A DNA stretch of 64,000 nt from Variovorax flavidus (GTDB lineage Bacteria; Pseudomonadota; Gammaproteobacteria; Burkholderiales; Burkholderiaceae_C). The position numbers were made by a program, and so were the translations under genes. Below are positions 32,987 to 40,165 of the stretch, piece after piece (position 1 is the stretch's first letter; each line of letters begins with the position of its first letter). The stretch lies in assembly GCF_030317145.1 (NCBI RefSeq), contig NZ_JASZYE010000005.1, positions 310,001 through 374,000 on the forward strand, given 5' to 3'. The notes under the pieces are model-generated. The model ran no database searches. It saw nothing but the letters and a program-made list of their open reading frames with translations, and was not told the DNA's origin.

Positions 32987-33076
32987 GAAACACCGCGGAT
33001 CCGGCTCCGCCGGTCCGCCGGTGTTGCCCCCGGCAGGGGGTAGGCGAAGCGACACGAAGTGCGCGCAGCCTGGGGG
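32987..33076 (-). repeat. Copy C of a two-hairpin 3'-UTR repeat
   Basis: Lies between the convergent galE and argB genes. Read on the minus strand from argB it starts 6 bp after the stop codon with CGCCCCC, then CACTTCGTGT, a CCCC-CTGCCG-GGGG hairpin, GCAACACC, an inverted repeat around ACCGGCGGAGCCGG, and the closing CGCGGTGTTTCGCG. The orientation relative to argB is the same as that of copies A and B relative to their genes; the other end is 32 bp from the galE stop. Confidence 0.86.
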
Positions 33077-33082
33077 CGAGCT

Positions 33083-33976
33083 CTACCTCGCCCGGATCAT
33101 CGTGCCGTAGGCCTGGTCGGTAAGGATTTCCAGCAGCATGGCGTGCGGGACCCGGCCGTCGATGATGTGCACTGCGTTCACACCGCTCTTCGCCGCATCG
33201 AGTGCGCCTTCGATCTTCGGCAGCATGCCGCCGGAGATGGTGCCGTCGGCAAAGAGTTCGTCGATTTCGCGGGCGCTCAGGTCGGTCAGCAGCTTGCCGT
33301 CCTTGTCGAGCACGCCCGGCGTGTTGGTGAGCATCATCAGCTTCTCGGCCCTGAGCACGGTGGCGAGCTTTCCCGCGACGACGTCCGCGTTGATGTTGTA
33401 GCTCTCGTTTTCCTCGCCGAAGCCGATCGGGCTCACGACGGGAATGAAGGCATCGTCCTGCAGCGCCTTGACCACGCTCGGATCGATCGAGACGATGTCG
33501 CCGACCTGCCCGACGTCGTGATGCAGGTTGGGATCGTTGCGGTCGGCCATCTTGAGTTTCTGCGCGCGGATCAGTCCGCCGTCGCGCCCCGTCAGCCCCA
33601 CTGCCTTGCCACCAGCCTGGTTGATCAGGCCCACGATGTCCTGTTGGACCTCACCGGCCAGCACCCACTCGACGACCTCCATGGTCTCCGAGTCGGTCAC
33701 GCGCATGCCCTGGATGAAATGGCCCTTCTTGCCGAGCCGGTTGAGCGCCGCCTCGATCTGCGGGCCGCCGCCGTGCACCACCACCGGATTCATGCCGACC
33801 AGCTTGAGCAGCACCACGTCTTCGGCGAAGTCGGCCTGCAGTTCGGGATCGGTCATGGCATTGCCACCGTACTTGATGACGATCGTCTTGCCGTGGAACT
33901 TGCGGATGTACGGAAGCGCCTGGGCCAGGATTTCGGCCTTGTCGCGCGGTGGAATGTTGAGCACGGGATCGGTCAT
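33083..33976 (-). CDS. argB: Acetylglutamate kinase
   Basis: 297-aa amino-acid kinase that phosphorylates N-acetyl-L-glutamate, second step of arginine synthesis. The ATG at 33976 (MTDPVLNIPP) is chosen over a TTG three codons upstream. Landmarks: TIVIKYGGNAM (phosphate-binding Lys), NPVVVHGGGPQI, the acetylglutamate site around NINADVVAGKLA, and TNTPGVLDKDG. DGTISGGMLPKIEGALDAA is characteristic of arginine-sensitive ArgB. Essential housekeeping gene; it marks the ordinary chromosome left of the polysaccharide locus. Repeat copy C follows its stop. Confidence 0.95.
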   Translation of the reverse strand: MTDPVLNIPPRDKAEILAQALPYIRKFHGKTIVIKYGGNAMTDPELQADFAEDVVLLKLVGMNPVVVHGGGPQIEAALNRLGKKGHFIQGMRVTDSETMEVVEWVLAGEVQQDIVGLINQAGGKAVGLTGRDGGLIRAQKLKMADRNDPNLHHDVGQVGDIVSIDPSVVKALQDDAFIPVVSPIGFGEENESYNINADVVAGKLATVLRAEKLMMLTNTPGVLDKDGKLLTDLSAREIDELFADGTISGGMLPKIEGALDAAKSGVNAVHIIDGRVPHAMLLEILTDQAYGTMIRAR

Positions 33977-34018
33977 GGTGAGCAACAGAAAGAGGAGACT
34001 TTGAATTGTGGCGGAACG

Positions 34019-35113
34019 TCAGGGGCGCAGCCAGCGCGGCACCTTGAAGCGCACGATCATCAGGTAGGCGGCGACGTATGTCGCCACGAACAGGGCACAG
34101 AACGCCATCAGCACGGGCGTGTTGTTCCAGAACAGCACGGCCGGCACCACCGTCAGCGCCGCGAAGATCCACAGATACGGCGATGTCCGATTGTTGCGCG
34201 CGAGCAGTTGGCGTGCTTCGTCGTCCGCGAATGCCACGCGAACGATGCGCCGGAAGATCAACTGGTGAAAATGCAGCGCGTCCGCCGTCCCTGGGGATTG
34301 CCCCCGCGCGATCTTGCGGTAGATGGAAAACACCGTCTCCCACACCGGGTAGATCAGGAGCAGCATCGGAAACCAGGGCGAAACGACCCGGTGACGCTGC
34401 ACCAGCGTCACCGCTGCCACCGCGATCACCATGCCCCAGACGTAGGCGCCGCCGTCCCCGGCGAAGATCTTGCCGCGCGGGTAGTTCCAGATCAGGAAGC
34501 CGACCGTCGCGCCGACGAGGCAGATCACCATGGCGGCCAACTGGCGGTCACCCACCTGAAGCGCCACATGCGAGATGGCCAGGCAGACCAGCACGGCCAC
34601 TGTGCCCGCCAGTCCGTTGTAGCCGTCGATGATGTTGAACGCATGCGGCAGGCCGCCGATGGCAAACGCGGCAAACAGAAGCCCCGCATACGGCGCAGCC
34701 TGCATCCAACCGTCGACAGTGGCGATGCCGGTCCGGGACACCCCCAGATGCAACACCCAGCACAGGAGCAGCGCGGAGCCGATGGTGAGCCCAAGCCGGT
34801 ATCGAACCGACACCCGCTGGGTCACATCCTCGATGATGCCGCCGAGCACGGCCGGGGCGATGCACAGCAGCGTCAGCGCGGAGGCCTTCAGAGGCCACGA
34901 CACGTTGAAGGGGTCCGAAGGCACCCCTGCGACCAACCAGGCGACACCCATGCCCACCAGAATGCCGGCACCTCCCAACCGCGGCACGTGGCCCTTGTGA
35001 AAGCGCTGCGGCATGTCGTGGGCGTAGCGCCGCGCGTGCCGGCGCGCCCGGCGCATGAAGATCTGCACGGCAAATGCAGAGAGAAGAAAACTGATGACGA
35101 TCAGAGCAATCAT
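34019..35113 (-). CDS. Undecaprenyl-phosphate sugar-1-phosphate transferase, WecA/MraY family
   Basis: 364-aa polytopic inner-membrane enzyme with about 11 helices that transfers a sugar-1-phosphate (usually GlcNAc or a related HexNAc) to undecaprenyl phosphate, starting O-antigen or capsule synthesis. Motifs: VPRLGGAGI near residue 43, GIIEDVTQRVSVRYR in place of the DDxxD segment, HAFNIIDGYNGLAG with the catalytic Asp, FAGDGGAYVWG and the His-rich HFHQLIFRR loop. It begins the surface-polysaccharide locus and is divergent from the GT2 gene at 35157. Donor sugar cannot be told from sequence alone. Confidence 0.9.
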   Translation of the reverse strand: MIALIVISFLLSAFAVQIFMRRARRHARRYAHDMPQRFHKGHVPRLGGAGILVGMGVAWLVAGVPSDPFNVSWPLKASALTLLCIAPAVLGGIIEDVTQRVSVRYRLGLTIGSALLLCWVLHLGVSRTGIATVDGWMQAAPYAGLLFAAFAIGGLPHAFNIIDGYNGLAGTVAVLVCLAISHVALQVGDRQLAAMVICLVGATVGFLIWNYPRGKIFAGDGGAYVWGMVIAVAAVTLVQRHRVVSPWFPMLLLIYPVWETVFSIYRKIARGQSPGTADALHFHQLIFRRIVRVAFADDEARQLLARNNRTSPYLWIFAALTVVPAVLFWNNTPVLMAFCALFVATYVAAYLMIVRFKVPRWLRP

Positions 35114-35156
35114 GGGTAGGGGCGGGAACCATAGAATTCCCGGGCGAAATTAGACC

Positions 35157-35909
35157 ATGCCGATGTCCCCGCCCCACTCTCCTCCCATCACGGTTTCAAT
35201 CGTGAGCCATGGCCAGCTCGACCTGGTGCTCCCGCTGATCGAGGAATTGGACCGCTTCAACTGCGGCGTCGTCGCCAAGCTCGTACTCACGCTCAACATC
35301 CCCGAGCCCGACCTGCTGGCAGGCCGTACGTGGGGATTCGAGATCGAACGCATCGAGAACACCGCTCCCAAGGGTTTCGGCGCAAACCACAACCAGGCCT
35401 TTGCGCGTTGTGCGACGCCGTGGTTCCTGGTGCTCAATCCGGACATCCGCTTCGACAGCGACGTACTCACACCGCTGATCGCGCAAGCGGAGACGGACAG
35501 TGGCCTCCTGGCGCCGCGAATCCTCGAACCCGGAAAGCCGACACCCGAGCAGCACCGCGCGATCATCACGCCCCTGGAGATCGTTTCGCGCAAGCGCCCC
35601 GACTACGAGCGGCCGGCGATCCCGGCCTGGATTCCGGGGCTGTTCATGCTGTTTCGAAGCGGGGCCTACCGCGAGATTGGAGGCTTCGACGAACGCTTCT
35701 TCATGTACGGCGAGGACTTCGACATCTGCGCCCGGCTGCGCCTCGCTGGATGGAAGCTGCAGATTGCGGAGCAACTACAGGCCCGGCATGACGCGCGACG
35801 GGCAAGTCATCGGAGCAAGCGGCATCTCTACTGGCACGTGACCAGCCTGCTCAAGGTGTGGTCGTCGGCGGCTTTCTGGCGCTATTGGCGGCTGGAGCGG
35901 GCTGGCTGA
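35157..35909 (+). CDS. Glycosyltransferase family 2, rhamnosyltransferase-like
   Basis: 250-aa cytoplasmic GT2 enzyme. The GT-A core begins PITVSIVSHGQLDLV; the metal-binding motif appears as LNPDIRFDSD, and the acceptor-side motif is GGFDERFFMYGEDFDICARL with Glu-Asp. NTAPKGFGANHNQAF and the C-terminal QARHDARRASHRS resemble WbbL-type rhamnosyltransferases. With dTDP-rhamnose genes in the same locus, transfer of L-rhamnose is a reasonable inference. Its 3' end lies one base from the stop of the opposing GT2 gene. Confidence 0.85.
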   Translation: MPMSPPHSPPITVSIVSHGQLDLVLPLIEELDRFNCGVVAKLVLTLNIPEPDLLAGRTWGFEIERIENTAPKGFGANHNQAFARCATPWFLVLNPDIRFDSDVLTPLIAQAETDSGLLAPRILEPGKPTPEQHRAIITPLEIVSRKRPDYERPAIPAWIPGLFMLFRSGAYREIGGFDERFFMYGEDFDICARLRLAGWKLQIAEQLQARHDARRASHRSKRHLYWHVTSLLKVWSSAAFWRYWRLERAG

Positions 35910-35910
35910 G

Positions 35911-36906
35911 TCAGACCGATTCGAACAGGTCGCGGACCACACCCCGCACACCGCGGCCGAATTTCTCATAGCGGCCTGTCATGGCCTCCCGAAGCACCGG
36001 CACGCAGCGCGCCAGTCGGCTTGCCGGCAGCGCTGCGCGAAAGCGCTGGTGCTCGATCTTGGAACGCACCTTCTCGACGATGACGGGCGACACCCGGTCT
36101 CCCAGTTCCAGCAGGCGCTCGAGAAGGATCTCTGCCTTGATGGCACGCTTCACGTGCGTGTCGCCCCGTGATGCCAGGGCCTTGCGAACCTTGCCCATGA
36201 ACGAGTCACGGCGGGCACCGATCTGGTTCGATTCGTGCTGGCGATAGTCGATCAGGCAGTCCTCGATTGCATCGACACCGCCCGTCGCGGCCGCGACGAT
36301 GGCGAGCCACTCGTCGTGCACCCACTCAACCGGAAACGGCAGCGCCGAAACCATAGGCAAGCGACGGAACACCGTGGTCGCGCCCGTCACCAGGTTGCGG
36401 CGGAGGAAAACGTCAAATGCCATGCCGCCATGAATGCGCTCCAACTCCGACCGCTGGACCTCGAGCGCGTGAAACAGCGAACCACCCTTGTCGCGCCCCG
36501 CGGCATCCACCAGGCGGGCATCGGTATGCAGAAGGAGCAGATCGGGGCGGCGTTCGAACTCGGCCATCATTCGCGCCAGACGCTCGGGATGCCACACATC
36601 GTCCTGATCGCAGAGTGCGACGAATTCGTGTGTGCAGGCACGCACGGCCTGCTCGAAATTCTTGGTCACGCGCAAGGCCGGAGAATTGCGCAGCACGCGA
36701 ACCTCGATCGCCAGGCCCGGTCGCTCGCGAAGGCACTCTGCAACCGTCTCGCCGGCCGCCTCGACACACCGATCGCGCGACTCGTCGTCGGAAAGCACGA
36801 TCTCGCGCGGCGGCAGGCTCTGCAGGCAGATGCTGCGAACCTGCTCACGGATGAATCGTTCACCATTGTGAGTGCACAGGGCGACTGAGATGGATGCTAG
36901 GCTCAT
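35911..36906 (-). CDS. Glycosyltransferase family 2
   Basis: 331-aa GT2 enzyme from the ATG at 36906 (MSLASISVALCTHNGE). Motifs: VALCTHNGERFIREQV at the nucleotide-binding site, IVLSDDESRD, and FVALCDQDDVWHPERLARM with the DxD-like Asp-Gln-Asp-Asp. The acceptor region includes EWVHDEWLAIVAAATGG and IDYRQHESNQIG, typical of the rhamnosyl/glucosyl group close to RfbF/RgpB-like enzymes. The C-terminal about 90 residues are basic and helical. It is convergent with the previous GT2 gene and divergent from manC across 181 bp. Confidence 0.85.
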   Translation of the reverse strand: MSLASISVALCTHNGERFIREQVRSICLQSLPPREIVLSDDESRDRCVEAAGETVAECLRERPGLAIEVRVLRNSPALRVTKNFEQAVRACTHEFVALCDQDDVWHPERLARMMAEFERRPDLLLLHTDARLVDAAGRDKGGSLFHALEVQRSELERIHGGMAFDVFLRRNLVTGATTVFRRLPMVSALPFPVEWVHDEWLAIVAAATGGVDAIEDCLIDYRQHESNQIGARRDSFMGKVRKALASRGDTHVKRAIKAEILLERLLELGDRVSPVIVEKVRSKIEHQRFRAALPASRLARCVPVLREAMTGRYEKFGRGVRGVVRDLFESV

Positions 36907-37087
36907 CGTGTCCTCTTGATCTGTTCCGAAGACAGGGAAGCCCCGCGCGCTGCGCCCGACCTTGTCGAAAAGGCTGGCAAGATCACCAATTCTTGTGTTT
37001 CCATCGCTATCAGAATCTGCTGAATCGCTCCATTCTTCCAGACAGTACGGGTCGGTAAAATTGCCGGCCTTTAACCGCCCCCAAAAT

Positions 37088-38506
37088 ATGCGCTTGCTAT
37101 CAGTTGTCCTCTCGGGAGGTTCCGGCTCCCGACTTTGGCCGGCATCGCGCCAAGCCTTCCCCAAGCCCTTCATGAAGCTTGGCGGCTCGACCTTGCTGCA
37201 ACAGGCTGTTGAGCGGGGTCAGGCGTGTGGGACCGGCGACCTCATGATCGTGACCAACAAGGACCACCTGTTCCTGACTCGAGATGTCTTGCAGCAGAGT
37301 AGCAATCCTCCGGCGGCCACGCTGTTGCTCGAGCCGAAGGGGCGCAATACCGCTCCGGCCATCGCGCTCGCGGCACTCCAGTGCACGGCACAGTTCGGCG
37401 GCGACACAGTGATGCTGATCCTGTCCGCCGATCATTTGGTCCCGGACGTCGAGCAGTTTGTCGCCAGTGCACGCCAAGCCGTGAGGATCGCGAGGCAAGG
37501 GGCACTGGTTGTGTTCGGCATCAGTCCGACCAGTCCGAATACCGGCTTCGGCTACATCGAAGTGGAACACGTTTCGCGCGAGAGCCAACGGGCCATTCGC
37601 TTCGTGGAAAAGCCTGACCTCCAGACGGCGCAGGAATATCTTGCAACCGGGCGCTACTACTGGAACAGCGGCATGTTCTGCTTCACTGCGGACGCAATCA
37701 TCGCAGCCTTTGAACAGAACGCGCCCGAGGTCCTGGAAGCCGCTCGCCGGGCCATGGAATCGTCGAAGACGGTCGCCGGGACGGTCCAGTTCGACCCGCA
37801 TATCTTCAGCCTTCAGCCGGACATCAGCATTGACTACGCAGTGATGGAACGCGCGGACAACGTTCAGGTGGTTCCCGCCAAATTCAGTTGGAGCGATGTG
37901 GGCTCGTGGCCTTCGGTTACCGAAGCCCACACTGCTGATGCGAGCGGCAATACCATGCCTGCCGATTGTGTCGCCATCGACACGACAGGCACACATATTC
38001 AAGTCGACAGCCATGGCCCCAAGATCGTGGCGACGCTGGGAGTGCATGACCTCGTCATCGTCGATACGCCGGACGCGTTGCTGGTCGCACACAAGAACAG
38101 CGCTCAGGACGTCAAGAAGGTCGTTCAGGCGCTGACCATCCGCAAGCACGAATCTGTCCTTCTGCCCGCGGTGGTCCATCGTCCTTGGGGAACCTATGCC
38201 TCGCTCAAGGAGGAAGGCGGCTACAAGGTCAAGCGCATTACGGTCAAGCCGGGCGAATCACTTTCGCTCCAGTATCACCACCAGCGAGCCGAGCATTGGG
38301 TCGTGGTGCGCGGTACAGCAATGGTTCAGGTCGGTGACGTGGAATACGAAACCCTCCCTGGCGAGTACAGATATATCCCTCTTAAAGAAAGACATCGATT
38401 GACGAACATTGGCAAGGACGAACTGGTACTCATCGAAGTCCAGTGCGGCAATTACCTCGGAGAAGACGACATCGTGCGCTTGGCCGACACCTACGGGCGA
38501 GTATGA
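37088..38506 (+). CDS. manC: Mannose-1-phosphate guanylyltransferase / mannose-6-phosphate isomerase
   Basis: 472-aa bifunctional enzyme making GDP-D-mannose (ManC/WbpW/AlgA type). The ATG at 37088 (MRLLSVVLSGGSGSRLWP) puts the nucleotidyltransferase signature GGSGSRLWPASRQAFPKPF at residues 9-27. FVEKPD lies at about 173. The C-terminal cupin isomerase domain shows RPWGTYASL, VKRITVKPGESLSLQYHH and HWVVVRGTA. It leads the rightward operon; TAAAAT at 37056-37061 could be its -10 box. The stop overlaps the wzm start as ATGA. The manC-wzm-wzt order recalls the wbpW-wzm-wzt set of A-band polysaccharide loci. Confidence 0.94.
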   Translation: MRLLSVVLSGGSGSRLWPASRQAFPKPFMKLGGSTLLQQAVERGQACGTGDLMIVTNKDHLFLTRDVLQQSSNPPAATLLLEPKGRNTAPAIALAALQCTAQFGGDTVMLILSADHLVPDVEQFVASARQAVRIARQGALVVFGISPTSPNTGFGYIEVEHVSRESQRAIRFVEKPDLQTAQEYLATGRYYWNSGMFCFTADAIIAAFEQNAPEVLEAARRAMESSKTVAGTVQFDPHIFSLQPDISIDYAVMERADNVQVVPAKFSWSDVGSWPSVTEAHTADASGNTMPADCVAIDTTGTHIQVDSHGPKIVATLGVHDLVIVDTPDALLVAHKNSAQDVKKVVQALTIRKHESVLLPAVVHRPWGTYASLKEEGGYKVKRITVKPGESLSLQYHHQRAEHWVVVRGTAMVQVGDVEYETLPGEYRYIPLKERHRLTNIGKDELVLIEVQCGNYLGEDDIVRLADTYGRV

Positions 38507-39306
38507 GTACCGCACATTCCAATTTGCACCGCAGCCCTTGGGCGGATTGGTGGGAGGGCACCCGCCGCACCGATATTTGGTGGACTCTGGCCTGGTTCGA
38601 CATCGTCTTGCGCTATCGGCGTTCCATGCTCGGGCCGTTGTGGCTCACGCTCAGCATGGGCGCGATGATCGGCGGAATGGGACCGCTCTATAGCTCACTG
38701 TTCGGCACTGAACTTTCGAAATTCTTTCCTCACCTGGCGCTTGGAATTATTTTCTGGAGTTTTTTCGCCAGCATGGTGACCGATGCGTGCACCGCCTTCA
38801 TTGGGTCTTCCAACTATCTCAAGCAAGGCTACTTTCCGATAAGCCTTTTCGTCTGGCGGAGCATGGCGCGAAACATGATTCAGTTCGCTCACCATATTGT
38901 TCTGTATATCCCGGTGGCTTGGTGGGCAGGTATTTCGCTTTCGTCGTCTGCATTGTTGGTTGTGCCTGCTTTCCTGCTCATGCTTGTCAACGCTCATGCG
39001 CTCGGCATTGCGGTTGGACTCGTGTGTACGCGCTTCCGTGATGTCACGCAGATCATTACCAGCGTCATGCAGATGCTCATGTTCCTGACGCCCGTGTTCT
39101 GGCTCCCTGAGAGCCTCCCCGGCCGCGCCCAATACATCCTCTACAACCCTTTTGCGCAAATGCTCGATCTTCTCCGGACTCCCTTGATGGGTGGCGTTGC
39201 GAGCACGCATAGTTGGTGGGGAATCGCTGGCTGGACAGTGGTCAGTCTTGTCGCGTCCAGCCTGCTCTTTGCGAAGTATCGTCGGCGCGTCGTCTACTGG
39301 CTGTAA
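38503..39306 (+). CDS. wzm: ABC-2 type polysaccharide export permease
   Basis: 267-aa inner-membrane subunit of an O-antigen/capsule ABC exporter. Six hydrophobic segments; the cytoplasmic N-terminus has TDIWWTLAWFDIVLRYRRSMLGPLWLTL, the ABC2 permease signature with the gate-helix pattern, and the C-terminus ends with FAKYRRRVVYWL. The ATG at 38503 overlaps the manC stop. It works with the ATPase encoded 3 bp downstream. Together they move undecaprenyl-linked glycan to the periplasm. Unlike Wzx/Wzy systems, the chain is completed in the cytoplasm, so chain length must be set by a terminator or by coupled export. Confidence 0.92.
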   Translation: MSTAHSNLHRSPWADWWEGTRRTDIWWTLAWFDIVLRYRRSMLGPLWLTLSMGAMIGGMGPLYSSLFGTELSKFFPHLALGIIFWSFFASMVTDACTAFIGSSNYLKQGYFPISLFVWRSMARNMIQFAHHIVLYIPVAWWAGISLSSSALLVVPAFLLMLVNAHALGIAVGLVCTRFRDVTQIITSVMQMLMFLTPVFWLPESLPGRAQYILYNPFAQMLDLLRTPLMGGVASTHSWWGIAGWTVVSLVASSLLFAKYRRRVVYWL

Positions 39307-39309
39307 AAC

Positions 39310-40011
39310 ATGGCTTTCATTTCTCTCAAAAACGTTTCGGTCAATTTTCCAATTTACGGAGCGGGCGCCAATTCACTGAAGAAGACGCTGGCTGCCTCCG
39401 TTACCGGCGGCCGCTTCGGCAAAGAGACCGGGGTCAACGTTGTGCAGGCGTTGAGCAATATCGACCTGGAACTCAGAAGCGGTGATCGACTTGGCTTGAT
39501 TGGACACAACGGCGCGGGCAAATCCACCTTGCTGCGCGCGCTCGCTGGCGTCTACGAACCGTCCTCGGGCGAATTCGTTCGCAAGGGGACGGTATCGAGT
39601 CTGATCGACCCATCGCTGGGCATCGAGCCAGATGCCACCGGCGTGGAAAACATCATGCTGAGAGGCTTGGTCATGGGCATGAGTCGGAAGCAAATCGAGA
39701 ATCTGACCGCAGGCATCTGCGAATTCAGTGGCCTTGGGGAGTACGTCAACATGCCCGTGCGGACCTATTCCACCGGCATGATGATGCGCCTAGCATTCTC
39801 GATTTCCACGAGCGTCGAAGCGGACATTTTGCTTATGGACGAGTGGCTTTCGGTCGGGGATGCGGAATTCACAGAAAAAGCTGAAAAAAGAATGAAAGAC
39901 GTCGTCTCGAAGTCGGGCATTCTGGTACTGGCATCGCATTCGCCGGCCCTGATTGCGAAGGAGTGCAATCGGGTCATCCATCTGGAACACGGGCGAATCA
40001 TTGAAACTTGA
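39310..40011 (+). CDS. wzt: ABC transporter ATPase for polysaccharide export, short form
   Basis: 233-aa ATPase: Walker A GHNGAGKSTLL (residues 65-75), signature YSTGMMMRLAFS, Walker B DILLMDEWLSVGD and the H-loop region LASHSPAL. The N-terminal segment includes NFPIYGAGANSLKK, as in Wzt/TagH-like exporters. It ends soon after the nucleotide-binding domain and lacks the about 180-residue carbohydrate-binding domain seen in Wzt proteins that recognise a modified chain end. Such short forms occur where export is coupled to synthesis. Starts 3 bp after wzm. A 154-bp gap follows with no recognised element. Confidence 0.92.
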   Translation: MAFISLKNVSVNFPIYGAGANSLKKTLAASVTGGRFGKETGVNVVQALSNIDLELRSGDRLGLIGHNGAGKSTLLRALAGVYEPSSGEFVRKGTVSSLIDPSLGIEPDATGVENIMLRGLVMGMSRKQIENLTAGICEFSGLGEYVNMPVRTYSTGMMMRLAFSISTSVEADILLMDEWLSVGDAEFTEKAEKRMKDVVSKSGILVLASHSPALIAKECNRVIHLEHGRIIET

Positions 40012-40165
40012 AAGCCCCCCTCAACTCCTCGCCAGCACACGGACGAGGAGCGCACCCCGCGACCGATGTCGACTGTCAGCGGGCCTCCGATTGACCGCCT
40101 TTCCGGCCAAGCAGCCGTGTCCGGAAGGCCGAAATCTTGCCGCATTCAACTGGACCTTGTAAGGC

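Noticed and set aside
40012..40165. Small gene in the gap between wzt and the 947-aa glycosyltransferase
   Set aside because: The open frames here are short, lack a convincing ribosome-binding site and show no similarity I recognise; the only structure is a 7-bp inverted repeat (CTCCTCG/CGAGGAG).
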